Assembly: GCF_039543185.1 (NCBI RefSeq)
Contig: NZ_BAABJG010000003.1
Location: 1-64,000, forward strand
From: Paenibacillus_S vulneris
Lineage (GTDB): Bacteria > Bacillota > Bacilli > Paenibacillales > NBRC-103111
Reading direction: 5' to 3'
Length of the DNA: 64,000 nt
Below the pieces are notes generated by a model that was not told the origin of the DNA, made no database searches, and saw nothing but the letters and a program-made list of their open reading frames with translations. This document shows, one piece after another, positions 43,602-52,270 of this stretch. The first letter of the stretch is position 1. The number at the start of each line of letters is the position of its first letter. A program made the translations under genes and the position numbers.

Positions 43602-44651
43602 ATGAAATATTATTTATTAGGAAAAAGCGGATTACGCGTCTCGGAGCTTGCTCTTGGCACCATGACTTTCGGAACGGATTGGGGATGGGGTGCAGACAAG
43701 GATGAAGCACGCAATATGCTGGACATTTATCTTGATCGGGGCGGAAATTTTGTCGATACGGCCAGCGGTTACACGAACGGAAGCTCGGAAAAAATGTTGG
43801 GTGACATTCTAGGCGAGCGGCGTGAGCGTATCGTTCTTGCTACAAAGTATACGATGAATACGCACCAAGGGGACCCGAATGCAGGCGGAAATCACAGAAA
43901 AAATATGATTCGCTCTGTTGAAAAGAGTTTGTCACGAATGAAAACAGATTATATCGACCTGCTGTATCTGCACTCCTGGGACAATACGACGCCGGTTGAA
44001 GAAGTTCTGCGGGCCATGGATGATCTTGTGCGAGCGGGCAAGGTGCTCTATGCAGGGATATCGGATACGCCAGCTTGGCAGATTTCGCGGATGCAGACGA
44101 TCGCAGACCTGAGAGGATGGTCTCCTCTAATTGCTCTGCAAAACGAACATAGTCTGATCGAGAGAACGTCGGAAAGAGAGCTCACTCCGATGGCTCAGGA
44201 AATGGGGCTCGGGATTATTGTCTGGTCGCCTCTGGCTAACGGTCTTTTGACCGGAAAATATTCAAGAGAGGATTTGCAGCAGCGAAATATGGAATCCGAG
44301 GGCTGGAGTTCACGGATAACCATGATGGCTAGCCATGGCATGTTAAACGAGCGAGTATTTAATATCGTGGATGAAGTCAAAAAGGTAGCAGATGAAGTGA
44401 ACGCTCCGGCAGCACATGTTGCGTTGGCATGGCTGAGAGCCCAATCGTCCGTTACATCTATTTTGCTGGGTGCTAGTAAAGCTGGGCAGCTTGAAAGCAA
44501 TTTGAACATGCTGGATCTGAAGCTGTCTGAAGCGCAGCTGCATAGACTCGATGCGATAAGTGCGATTGAGCTGGGGTTTCCGCATAAATACTTAAATGAT
44601 CCTGCAAATCTGTGGGGCGTTTTTGGGGGCGTAGCCGTCGAGCGTCGCTAA
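43602..44651 (+). CDS. Aldo/keto reductase
   Basis: The 349-residue TIM-barrel oxidoreductase reads MKYYLLGKSGLRVSELALGT. The catalytic tetrad is visible as Asp and Tyr in FVDTASGYTNGSSEKMLG, Lys in VLATKYTM and His in LLYLHSWD. It reduces aldehydes or ketones with NADPH, with the C-terminal SVTSILLGASKAGQLESNL binding the cofactor phosphate. AGGAGG precedes ATG by 6 bases. It lies 112 bases after the MBL gene and ends at a terminator at 44661. Joint control by the TetR gene is plausible. Confidence 0.93.
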   Translation: MKYYLLGKSGLRVSELALGTMTFGTDWGWGADKDEARNMLDIYLDRGGNFVDTASGYTNGSSEKMLGDILGERRERIVLATKYTMNTHQGDPNAGGNHRKNMIRSVEKSLSRMKTDYIDLLYLHSWDNTTPVEEVLRAMDDLVRAGKVLYAGISDTPAWQISRMQTIADLRGWSPLIALQNEHSLIERTSERELTPMAQEMGLGIIVWSPLANGLLTGKYSREDLQQRNMESEGWSSRITMMASHGMLNERVFNIVDEVKKVADEVNAPAAHVALAWLRAQSSVTSILLGASKAGQLESNLNMLDLKLSEAQLHRLDAISAIELGFPHKYLNDPANLWGVFGGVAVERR

Positions 44652-44660
44652 GATATGTAC

Positions 44661-44724
44661 AAAACACCTTCAAGTGATGTTTACCATGTCGTTAGATATG
44701 GAAATAAACTTGGAGGTGTTTTTT
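44661..44724 (+). terminator. Terminator after aldo/keto reductase
   Basis: AAAACACCTTCAAG pairs with CTTGGAGGTGTTTT (one G-U) around a 36-base loop that can pair further, followed by TT. The stem is long and A/T-ended. Confidence 0.7.
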
Positions 44725-44955
44725 GAAAATGATAGAATTTTTCACTCAAATACTTGTCAATTTCGCCTGCGCAAGTCGAGTACTTTATTTTCCAGCCTAT
44801 AACATTATTTTCTTCCGACAAAAGAGGGCTATTTGTGCTGTAGCTCAACTCAGGGTTCCATATTATAAAGCTGAAACGGTGTACAGGGGAGGATGGGATA
44901 AATTTAGTATGTGAAACGGCTAATATTAGATATGTACAAGGAAAAGTCTGCCTCC
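44725..44955. other. AT-rich intergenic stretch before the siderophore operon
   Basis: No convincing gene. A 100-codon frame on the minus strand (44983-44681) and a 63-codon frame on the plus strand (44723-44914) overlap each other and lack family motifs. The 12-mer AGATATGTACAA occurs at 44651-44662 and again at 44928-44939, bracketing the stretch. Confidence 0.4.
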
Positions 44956-44976
44956 TATAATTGATAATAATTATCA
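44956..44976 (+). promoter_or_regulatory. Promoter -10 box and perfect Fur box
   Basis: TATAAT (44956-44961) is followed at once by TGATAAT-A-ATTATCA (44962-44976), an exact match to the 7-1-7 Fur binding core known from Bacillus. It covers the expected transcription start, so iron-loaded Fur would shut the operon off. The -35 box is weak. Confidence 0.9.
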
Positions 44977-45016
44977 GTATCAACTGAAAGGTCTATTTAC
45001 GGGGGGAAGCAATCGG

Positions 45017-46012
45017 ATGAGAGTAATAAAAATGATGTTGGTGCTAGTCCTGGCGCTGGCGGTTTCAGCTTGCGGGCAGTCGAGTACGGCTGGGACCGGG
45101 GATAGGAACAATAGCGGTCAGGCTGCCGATGGAGGTAAGCCGCCGCAAGGCGCTGCCGCCTACACAGAGAAAACAATTAAACACGCTATGGGTACGGTAA
45201 CGTTGAAGAAGAAACCGGAGCGCGTCGTCGTCTTGTTTAACGGCGCTGTAGATATTGTTGTCACACTTGGCGTAAAACCGGTCGGGGCTGTAGAATCCTG
45301 GGATCAAAAGCCTTGGTACAACTATTTGCGTCCTCAAATGGAGGGGGTCAAGAACTTGGGGGATGAGCTTCAGCCGAATGTGGAAGCCATAATGGCTTTG
45401 AAGCCTGATTTAATCATTGGACAAAAAACACGTCACGAAAAAATATACCCTCAGCTCAACAGCATCGCCCCTACGATCATTATGGAGGAATTGTTTGACT
45501 GGAAGGAAAACTTGAAGATGGCTGCGGATGCTCTGGATAAAGAAGACGAAGCGGCCAAATTCTTGAGCGATTGGGATAAGCGTGTCGCCGAATTCAAGCA
45601 AAAGGTTGGCAATAAGCTTGCGAATACGGAAGTATCGCTGATCCGGTTTGAGAAGGACGGCAGCGCGCGGATATATGTCACGGGTTTCGCAGGGACGATA
45701 TTTAAAGAGCTGGGACTTAACCGGCCAAAAGCTCAGCAGGTGGAAGGCAAGAACGTAGTCAACTTAACTTCGAAAGAACAGATGTCTCAGCTTGACGGGG
45801 ACTACATATTCGACATCACCCAGATCACAAGTGATGCGAACCACGCGAAAACACAAGGCGACTGGACATCGCATCCGCTATGGAAAGGCTTGAAAGGCGT
45901 CAAGAACGATAAATATTTCAAAGTAGATGTCATTACATGGAATTTAAGCGGTGGTGCTACGGCAGCAAAAGCGATGCTCGAAGATCTGTACAAATACTTC
46001 GATATCAAATAG
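45017..46012 (+). CDS. Iron-siderophore ABC transporter substrate-binding lipoprotein
   Basis: The 331-residue protein has a lipobox AVSACGQ (Cys near residue 20) and the class III binding-protein fold. MGTVTLKKKPERVVVLFNG is the typical start of the mature domain, and MALKPDLIIGQKTRHEKIYP closes lobe one. It captures a ferric siderophore outside the membrane and delivers it to the permease pair encoded next. GGGGGGAAG precedes the ATG. A perfect Fur box lies 41 bases upstream. The siderophore type cannot be named from sequence alone. Confidence 0.93.
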   Translation: MRVIKMMLVLVLALAVSACGQSSTAGTGDRNNSGQAADGGKPPQGAAAYTEKTIKHAMGTVTLKKKPERVVVLFNGAVDIVVTLGVKPVGAVESWDQKPWYNYLRPQMEGVKNLGDELQPNVEAIMALKPDLIIGQKTRHEKIYPQLNSIAPTIIMEELFDWKENLKMAADALDKEDEAAKFLSDWDKRVAEFKQKVGNKLANTEVSLIRFEKDGSARIYVTGFAGTIFKELGLNRPKAQQVEGKNVVNLTSKEQMSQLDGDYIFDITQITSDANHAKTQGDWTSHPLWKGLKGVKNDKYFKVDVITWNLSGGATAAKAMLEDLYKYFDIK

Positions 46013-46075
46013 CTAATACATGCCTATGAATGAGCCGGGTGCTCATTCATTTGCGCATCACAGGGAGATTCTCAG

Positions 46076-47089
46076 ATGATAGCAAGCAAATCAACAACCG
46101 GATGGAAGTGGTTCGGGTTATTGGCAGGCAGTATCCTTATGCTGCTGTGCGCTGCCTCAAGCATCCTGTTCGGAGCGACGAACTACAGCTGGCACACGGC
46201 GTGGGATGCAGCTTTTCATTACAATGAGGAAATTACCGAGCAGGTCATTGTCCGCACAACCCGGATACCGAGGGCGTTTATTGCTGCGTCGATCGGTGCA
46301 AGTCTCGCGATAGCAGGCGCGCTCATGCAGACGCTGACTCGTAATCCGCTGGCAGCACCAAGCGTGCTCGGGGTGAATGCCGGTGCCTCCTTCCTTGTCG
46401 TATTGGGAGCAGTGGTATTCTCTGTCACATCCATGCAGATGCTTATGGTGCTGGCCTTTATTGGAGCGGCCGGCGCCGCCATTATCGTGTATGTATTGGG
46501 TTCGGCCGGACGCGACGGGTTAACGCCTTTGAAGATTGTTTTGGCCGGTGCGGCAATGACCGCTTTATTTTCTTCTTTTACCCAGGCCATTCTCGTCTTG
46601 AATAAGCAGGGCTTGAATACGGTGCTCTACTGGCTGACAGGGACGATCGCCGGCCGGTCCCCCGATAATTTAATCGCAGTTCTGCCTTATATGATTCTTT
46701 GTTGGATAGCGGCTTGGGCCATCGCCAAGGATATGAATCTTCTGATGATGGGAGAGGATACAGCGAAAGGCTTGGGACAGAAGACGATGTGGATTAAAGT
46801 GACGGCCGGGATCATTATCGTTGTACTGGCCGGCGGCTCCGTATCCGTTGCCGGACCGATCGGCTTCATCGGGATTGTCATCCCGCATATTTCGCGATTT
46901 TTTACCGGGGTGGACCACCGGTGGGTGATCCCGTACTGCGCTGTACTGGGAGCCATTCTTCTCCTTGCGGCGGATCTGGTCGCCCGGTTCATCATGATTC
47001 CGGAAGAGATGCCCGTAGGTGTCATGACCGCGTTAATCGGAGCCCCGTTCTTCATGTATATCGCGCGGAAGGGGTTGGCCCGATCATGA
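46076..47089 (+). CDS. FecCD-type siderophore permease, first subunit
   Basis: The 337-residue protein has nine to ten membrane spans and the FecCD signatures RIPRAFIAASIGASLAIAGA and MQTLTRNPLAAPSVLGVNAG near residues 60-100. The ATPase-contact region GPIGFIGIVIPHISRFFTG lies near residue 260. It forms half of the channel that moves ferric siderophore inward. Its stop overlaps the next start in ATGA, so the two subunits are translationally coupled. Confidence 0.93.
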   Translation: MIASKSTTGWKWFGLLAGSILMLLCAASSILFGATNYSWHTAWDAAFHYNEEITEQVIVRTTRIPRAFIAASIGASLAIAGALMQTLTRNPLAAPSVLGVNAGASFLVVLGAVVFSVTSMQMLMVLAFIGAAGAAIIVYVLGSAGRDGLTPLKIVLAGAAMTALFSSFTQAILVLNKQGLNTVLYWLTGTIAGRSPDNLIAVLPYMILCWIAAWAIAKDMNLLMMGEDTAKGLGQKTMWIKVTAGIIIVVLAGGSVSVAGPIGFIGIVIPHISRFFTGVDHRWVIPYCAVLGAILLLAADLVARFIMIPEEMPVGVMTALIGAPFFMYIARKGLARS

Positions 47090-48129
47090 AGCAATATGTC
47101 CCTTTGCGCACTAAGCAAGGCCATCTCTCCATGATGATGCACAAGAAAACGATGTGGGTGTCGCTTGCGCTTTTATCAGCTTGTTTGCTGATAGCCATCC
47201 TGAGCACCGGGATGGGGGAGCTGTATATCTCTCCGTGGAACGTGGTTCTAAGCCTGCTCGGAGCAGGCTCCGATGACTATTCCATGGTGATTCAGAAGCT
47301 GAGGCTGCCGAGAATATTGGTCGGTTTGCTTGCGGGAGCTTCGCTGGCTGCAGCCGGAGCGATGCTGCAGGGCATCGTCCGCAATCCGTTGGCTTCGCCG
47401 GATATCATGGGAGTAACGGGCGGGGCTTCCGTTGCCGCCGTAGGCTTTCTTACTTATTTTGCAGGCAGCTTGAGCATTCGCTGGCTGCCGGTTGCAGCAT
47501 TAATAGGAGGGGCGGCCGTCTCCATTGTGCTGTACTTGCTGGCGTGGAAGCGGGGCATAACCCCTTTTCGGCTTATTCTGGTGGGCGTCGGCATGTCTTC
47601 TCTTATGTCTGCAGCAACCTCGATGATGATTATGTTTAGCCCCAGCAATGATGCGGGTCAAGCCTATCTGTGGCTGACCGGGTCTGTGTATGCCGCCAAC
47701 TGGGAGAACGTTCTGACCATCTTGCCTTGGGCAGCCGTCCTGCTGCCGCTTTCTTTCATTCTGGCCCGCCATGTCAACATCAGCCAGCTTGGGGACGACA
47801 TCTCGGCAGGGGTCGGAAGCTCTGTAGAGCTGAACCGGATGCTCCTGCTGCTGGTTAGTGTGGCGCTGGCAGGAGCTGCCGTCGCTGTGGCGGGCGCTAT
47901 AGGCTTCATCGGGCTTATCGCACCGCATATGGCGCGCAAGCTGGTCGGCTCCAGCTTCGAGAATATGCTGCCCGTCTCCGCGCTGCTGGGAGGCGCCATC
48001 GTTATGCTGGCCGATCTTGTAGGGAGAACCTGCTTTCTCCCGTTGGATGTGCCTGTAGGCATCTTCACTTCCGCTGTAGGAGCTCCATTTTTTATTTATT
48101 TGCTGTACGCGAGACGAAACTCGAGATAA
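47086..48129 (+). CDS. FecCD-type siderophore permease, second subunit
   Basis: The 347-residue partner shows RLPRILVGLLAGASLAAAGA, MLQGIVRNPLASPDIMGVTG and GAIGFIGLIAPHMARKLVG, in the same order as the first subunit. ATG 47086 overlaps the TGA of the first permease; the open frame extends far upstream but that part belongs to the other gene. No ATPase gene follows. In Bacillus several such permeases share one ATPase (YusV/FhuC), which is expected elsewhere in the genome. Confidence 0.92.
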   Translation: MKQYVPLRTKQGHLSMMMHKKTMWVSLALLSACLLIAILSTGMGELYISPWNVVLSLLGAGSDDYSMVIQKLRLPRILVGLLAGASLAAAGAMLQGIVRNPLASPDIMGVTGGASVAAVGFLTYFAGSLSIRWLPVAALIGGAAVSIVLYLLAWKRGITPFRLILVGVGMSSLMSAATSMMIMFSPSNDAGQAYLWLTGSVYAANWENVLTILPWAAVLLPLSFILARHVNISQLGDDISAGVGSSVELNRMLLLLVSVALAGAAVAVAGAIGFIGLIAPHMARKLVGSSFENMLPVSALLGGAIVMLADLVGRTCFLPLDVPVGIFTSAVGAPFFIYLLYARRNSR

Positions 48130-48160
48130 GACTATGCATTAGAACAGGGAGGATTGTTGT

Positions 48161-48739
48161 ATGACAAGAACGGATACGAAGCCGGCAGGAAGAGTGGCCG
48201 AATTGATCAAGCAGAGAAGAACGGTCAGATTATTTAAAAGCGATGCGGTCCCGACCGAGCTGTTGACGGAGCTTCTGAATGTGGCGGTTTGGGCCCCGAA
48301 CCATGAGTACCGGGAGCCTTGGAGATTCATCCTGTTTCAGGGAGAAGGGAGAGCCAAGCTTGCTCAGGCAATGGTACAGACCTATTCGGCAGAGGAGCGG
48401 GAGAAGTACGGTAATAAAAAGATGGACTACTTCCTGCGGGTACCGGCCCATCTCGTGATCGTCATGCAAGAGGATCCCCGGCAAAAAGTATGGGAGGAGG
48501 ACTATGCCGCTGTCTGCAGTCTGATTCAGAACTTCCAGCTTGCAGCTTGGGAGCAAGGGCTTGGCGTCGTATGGAAAACCAACCATTACAGCTATGAGCC
48601 TGATTTCAGGACAGCGATCGGCATCCGGCCGGGTGAGAAGATTGTAGGCGTGCTTCATATCGGGTACCCGGAGATCATTCCGCCGGCAAGACCTCGTACT
48701 GCAGCTGAAGAGCGATTGACTATCGTGGAGCATAGTTAA
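48161..48739 (+). CDS. Nitroreductase family protein
   Basis: The 192-residue protein has the FMN-binding nitroreductase pattern: IKQRRTVRLFKSDAVP at the N-terminus, VWAPNHEYREPWRFILFQ for the FMN phosphate, and QLAAWEQGLGVVWKTNHY in the dimer interface. Members reduce nitro groups, quinones or flavins with NAD(P)H. GGGAGG lies 8 bases before ATG. Being 31 bases after the permease gene, it probably belongs to the Fur operon and could help release iron by reduction, which is inference. Confidence 0.9.
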   Translation: MTRTDTKPAGRVAELIKQRRTVRLFKSDAVPTELLTELLNVAVWAPNHEYREPWRFILFQGEGRAKLAQAMVQTYSAEEREKYGNKKMDYFLRVPAHLVIVMQEDPRQKVWEEDYAAVCSLIQNFQLAAWEQGLGVVWKTNHYSYEPDFRTAIGIRPGEKIVGVLHIGYPEIIPPARPRTAAEERLTIVEHS

Positions 48740-48801
48740 ATAGAGAACGCAGCGGAATAACCCTTCCCAACAGTGAAAAAACCATCTATACTACAAAGTA
48801 A

Positions 48802-48816
48802 TGATAATGATTCTCA
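48802..48816. promoter_or_regulatory. Fur box before the AraC-type regulator
   Basis: TGATAAT-G-ATTCTCA matches the 7-1-7 Fur core with one mismatch. It lies 21 bases before the chosen start codon, consistent with iron repression of the activator gene. Confidence 0.8.
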
Positions 48817-48836
48817 ATGCTGTTGGGGAAGGTGAA

Positions 48837-50423
48837 ATGCAGATGCTGAAATGCCAATATCCTCTTGTTTTCCTCTCCTCCATACATAAGCGTCGCTATC
48901 CCAAGTACCATACGCCGCAGTTTCCGGCAATTCCTGCTGACCTATTGTGCGTAGTAACCGGCGGGAAAGGGATGGTACGAATACAAAATCAAATGATTCC
49001 CCTAGGTCCCAACCAACTGTTTTATTTGAAGCCCTCCATGGAAATTGAGGTAATGCTGGAGTCCGATTATGCGGATTACTATTTGTTAATGCTGCGGCCA
49101 GTGACTGTTACCAGGCAAAAAGGCGAATGGTCATGCCAAGATTCGAACGGCAGTATAGACCTTTTGCCAACCGGCAGGCTGCCTTTCCAGCACGCCAAAG
49201 GATGGATTCAACAAATCGAGCAGCTGTACGCTCTCAGCAAGTCCGGGTCCAAAACCGCTTCCTTAGAGGCTCATCAGCTTTTTCAAAGACTTGTTCAAGA
49301 GCTTCTACAGGAGCTGCCTGAGCAGGAAGGGACAGAGCCAGCGAGCAATGGCATCGACGAAAGCATCGGGTATATGTACAAGCATTACTCCGAGAAAATT
49401 AAGCTGGATACGTTAGCGGATATAGCCGGTTTAACCAGGACCTCCTACTCCAGGAGCTTCAAAAAAGCCAAAGGGATTACACCGGTTCAATATTTGAACC
49501 AGATTCGGATTGAGAGCTCCAAAGGGCTTCTGAAGCAGGATTGCTCCATTCAGGTGGTTGCCGAATCCGTCGGCTTCGGAAATGAATTTTATTTTAGCCG
49601 CATGTTCAAAAGGACGATCGGTCTATCTCCCACCGTTTATATGAAACGCAAGCAATTGAGAGTGGGAGTGGCATCCTGCTACAGATATAGGGAAAATCTT
49701 CGCACCCTGGGCACCGAAGCCTTGTATGAAATGAATGGCTATACCATTGAGCAGCTGAGTCCGGAGGAGCATCGAAGATTTGTTCAGGTACAGCTGGACG
49801 CATTACGGGAAGCCCAGCCGGATATTATTTTATCCGATTATCGGCATCTGCCCTTCTACGATCGTCTAAAGGATATTGCCCCGACGATTTGTCTGGATTT
49901 TACGATGGATTGGCGCCAACATCATTGGAGAATAGCGGAGCTTGTAGGCCGTGAGAAGGAAGCCAGACATAATTTCGATCAGATGGAGCTTAAGGTGAAT
50001 TATGCCAAAAAAGTGCTGTCTCAACGGCTCGGGAATGAGACGCTATCGGTCATGCGCTTTTATTACGGCAAATTCCGCGTGTACGGCATGACCGATCATC
50101 CCTTGAATCATTTGCTGTATAAGGAGCTTGGGCTGAAGCCGGGGAGCTGTGTCCCGCAGCATGAACGGAGCAAGGAGTATTCGATGGAGAATATGCCGCC
50201 CTTCGAGACCGACCACCTGATGATCTACAAGCATCACGTGGGGCCGAAGGACGAAGCTAATTTTGCGGCCCTGCTGGCTGGTGAAGAATGGAGTACGATG
50301 AAGGCCGTTCGGAATCATCAGATTCATTTCACCCCGAATTGGATCGGCATGAGCTGGTCGCCTACCGGGCAGAACGAGATCATCGATTATCTGCTGGCAG
50401 CTTATTCTTCGGTAAGAGCTTAA
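48837..50423 (+). CDS. AraC-family activator fused to a siderophore-binding domain (Btr-like)
   Basis: The protein of about 528 residues has a cupin-like N-domain (about 1-130) and an AraC double helix-turn-helix (about 165-265: LDTLADIAGLTRTSYSRSFK, then QVVAESVGFGNEFYFSRMFK). A C-terminal substrate-binding-protein domain follows (about 275-525: LDALREAQPDIILSDYRHLP). This is the layout of Btr, which activates siderophore uptake genes on binding ferric bacillibactin. The frame opens at 48801, but that ATG lies on the Fur box. ATG 48837 or 48843, after GGGGAAGGTG, is preferred. The adjacent uptake operon is the likely target. Confidence 0.92.
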   Translation: MQMLKCQYPLVFLSSIHKRRYPKYHTPQFPAIPADLLCVVTGGKGMVRIQNQMIPLGPNQLFYLKPSMEIEVMLESDYADYYLLMLRPVTVTRQKGEWSCQDSNGSIDLLPTGRLPFQHAKGWIQQIEQLYALSKSGSKTASLEAHQLFQRLVQELLQELPEQEGTEPASNGIDESIGYMYKHYSEKIKLDTLADIAGLTRTSYSRSFKKAKGITPVQYLNQIRIESSKGLLKQDCSIQVVAESVGFGNEFYFSRMFKRTIGLSPTVYMKRKQLRVGVASCYRYRENLRTLGTEALYEMNGYTIEQLSPEEHRRFVQVQLDALREAQPDIILSDYRHLPFYDRLKDIAPTICLDFTMDWRQHHWRIAELVGREKEARHNFDQMELKVNYAKKVLSQRLGNETLSVMRFYYGKFRVYGMTDHPLNHLLYKELGLKPGSCVPQHERSKEYSMENMPPFETDHLMIYKHHVGPKDEANFAALLAGEEWSTMKAVRNHQIHFTPNWIGMSWSPTGQNEIIDYLLAAYSSVRA

Positions 50424-51915
50424 GGATAAATTCATCCAACTCGATGGTTAAAGGGGTTTGCTTGTATGAAAGCATTAGAAGGAGCAGATCGCTGGAATAA
50501 GAGGCTTTCCTGTCCCCCTGATATAACGTCATGGTGTACGAATCCTCATCCTGTCCCTGGTATTGATCGGCTGGCTGCAAACGGATGCGCTGCAATCGGT
50601 CGGATATGGCCTGGATGATGTCGGGTTCTTGAAGGGTGATCCGCTTTCCTTGTTTAAATTCCAGTTCAATTTTATCGATGCGGGTCACATCAAAATCAAG
50701 TATGGTGCTTAGCGGGATACCTTCTTCACTTGGTTTATTTTCTCCAGCGATAGCTATTTCATAGGCGGTGGTCTGCCCAGGATAACTCAATAAGCTAAAC
50801 CTCGCTTTCCAAACCTCTACGGTCTGGCCAATGGTAAGGTCATCGAAGCGGAGCTTTGAATCCTGCCCCTTTCTATGAATGTTCGAATCGCCGGCAACAC
50901 TAAACCAACTCGCCTCAGGAGTAGGATTTATCAATCCAGTTCTTTTATTGTAATTAATAACAAGAATACGTTTCCTTGAATGATCGATTGACATAATATT
51001 CCCTTTAACATCCGCCTGGTGTGAAATAGTGAAGGTGGTGATGGAGAGAGGGAAGGAACCTCCGACTTCATTGAATATGGCGTTTTTTAACGCTTCGGTC
51101 TCTTCGTTATTTAAAATGTCTCTGTGGCGATAGAGCTTTCGCACTTCAAGCCGCTCTATGTCGTTTTCGGTGTGGAGTGAAACAGGCTCCAGGGACAATT
51201 TGTCGAAAAGAGGCTCAAACTCTTTCATGCCTGATGAGCGGAATTTATCCCGGTAGTTCGCTTCTGAAGCGGTGAGGTGAGCTGCAGCCTCGTTATCCTC
51301 GTAATGCTCAATAGCCCTAGCCGGGTGAATCCACTTTTCTCCTAAATAGGTTACTACGCGATACCATGGCCGGCAGCGTTCTGATTCCGGTTGGACGCTG
51401 CCAAGAGTTTCGTCACTGCAAGTATAAAGTTCACCGAGCACTCTTACTGTCTGTGGGGACAGTGTTCCCACGGTTCGTTCATTGTCCCTGGGAAAGTCAT
51501 AAATGTCCTCAATATCCTTCAACGTGACATCCATCCGGACTGCATAATATTTTTCTTTGATGACCGCTGGCCCATTTTGCAGCCATTTCTCGCCAAGCCA
51601 TGTTTTTATAAGATACCAGTTATTTTCCAGATGATTAGGTAATTCCGGCAGACCATTGCTTGTTTTAACTACCTGAACCGACTGGAAGGCTGATATAATT
51701 CCGACTGGCCCGTCGTTTGTTGAGGCCCCATTATAAACAGGGGTGTCAGCAAGCAGTGTAAGCTTTCCCGGCTGTTCATTTACACTCGTATCGGCTTGAG
51801 CTTTTGCAGCATATATGGTTAAACATGTAATGAATATTGCGCTGATGGAGCAGAATCGCTGAAATCCATTTATTTTCGTCAAAATTACCACTATCTTCCA
51901 CGCATTTAGACGCAT
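50380..51915 (-). CDS. Secreted or surface protein with repeated SH3-like segments
   Basis: The 511-residue protein has an N-terminal signal-type segment (ISAIFITCLTIYAAKAQA, then ADTSV) and two similar segments reading NNWYLIKTWLGEKWL (residues about 97-111) and PWYRVVTYLGEKWIHP (about 182-197), which look like repeated SH3b-type units. Residues about 295-395 resemble a DUF3221-like OB fold (ADVKGNIMSIDHSRKRILVI). The start is uncertain. Its 3' end overlaps the 3' end of the AraC-type gene by 44 bases in convergent orientation. Function unknown. Confidence 0.65.
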   Translation of the reverse strand: MRLNAWKIVVILTKINGFQRFCSISAIFITCLTIYAAKAQADTSVNEQPGKLTLLADTPVYNGASTNDGPVGIISAFQSVQVVKTSNGLPELPNHLENNWYLIKTWLGEKWLQNGPAVIKEKYYAVRMDVTLKDIEDIYDFPRDNERTVGTLSPQTVRVLGELYTCSDETLGSVQPESERCRPWYRVVTYLGEKWIHPARAIEHYEDNEAAAHLTASEANYRDKFRSSGMKEFEPLFDKLSLEPVSLHTENDIERLEVRKLYRHRDILNNEETEALKNAIFNEVGGSFPLSITTFTISHQADVKGNIMSIDHSRKRILVINYNKRTGLINPTPEASWFSVAGDSNIHRKGQDSKLRFDDLTIGQTVEVWKARFSLLSYPGQTTAYEIAIAGENKPSEEGIPLSTILDFDVTRIDKIELEFKQGKRITLQEPDIIQAISDRLQRIRLQPADQYQGQDEDSYTMTLYQGDRKASYSSDLLLLMLSYKQTPLTIELDEFILKLLPKNKLPADNR

Positions 51916-51990
51916 GGGATGGATGAAAGTTTCCCCCTCAGGAAAAATTCCAGATACCTACTTAAGTAACTGGTTATGCGAAAAAGGTGA

Positions 51991-52018
51991 TTGACACATT
52001 GGTCATTATGGATATAAT
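51991..52018 (+). promoter_or_regulatory. Strong sigma-A promoter of serC
   Basis: TTGACA (51991-51996), 16 bases, TATAAT (52013-52018) match the consensus in both boxes. Transcription should start near 52025 and give a leader of about 245 bases. Confidence 0.85.
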
Positions 52019-52024
52019 TGACAT

Positions 52025-52238
52025 TAACAATTGGAAATCCGACTATGCCAATGATGAGAATCCAACTCGGAGGCGTTTTCGTCAAGAGCTTTCCTTGGGG
52101 AATGCTTCCTAAGTCTACCGGTCCCGCCCGTTATCGCGGAACCAAGAGGATCGGATTGCGTAACCCGCAGCCGATCAAGTTGGGTGGTACCGCGAGCAGA
52201 CGCTCCTCGTCCCAATGTGGACGAAGAGCGTTTTTTTT
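52025..52238 (+). ncRNA. T-box leader of serC
   Basis: The conserved T-box sequence TGGGTGGTACCGCG lies at 52181-52194 and is followed by a terminator. Upstream, CCCGTTATCGCGG near 52130 resembles the stem III region of T-box leaders. Uncharged tRNA, presumably tRNA-Ser given the gene, would pair with the specifier codon and the T-box bulge and favour the antiterminator. I could not assign the specifier codon with confidence. Confidence 0.88.
52201..52238 (+). terminator. T-box regulated terminator
   Basis: CGCTCCTCGTCC pairs with GGACGAAGAGCG (one mismatch) across CAATGT, followed by eight T residues. It competes with the antiterminator formed by the T-box sequence. Confidence 0.9.
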
Positions 52239-52270
52239 GTTTCCACAAAAATGGGAGAGGATGAGTAAGG

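Noticed and set aside
44681..44983. A 100-codon minus-strand frame before the siderophore operon
   Set aside because: It covers the terminator and the Fur box region, begins in the operator, and shows no domain. More likely chance in AT-rich sequence.
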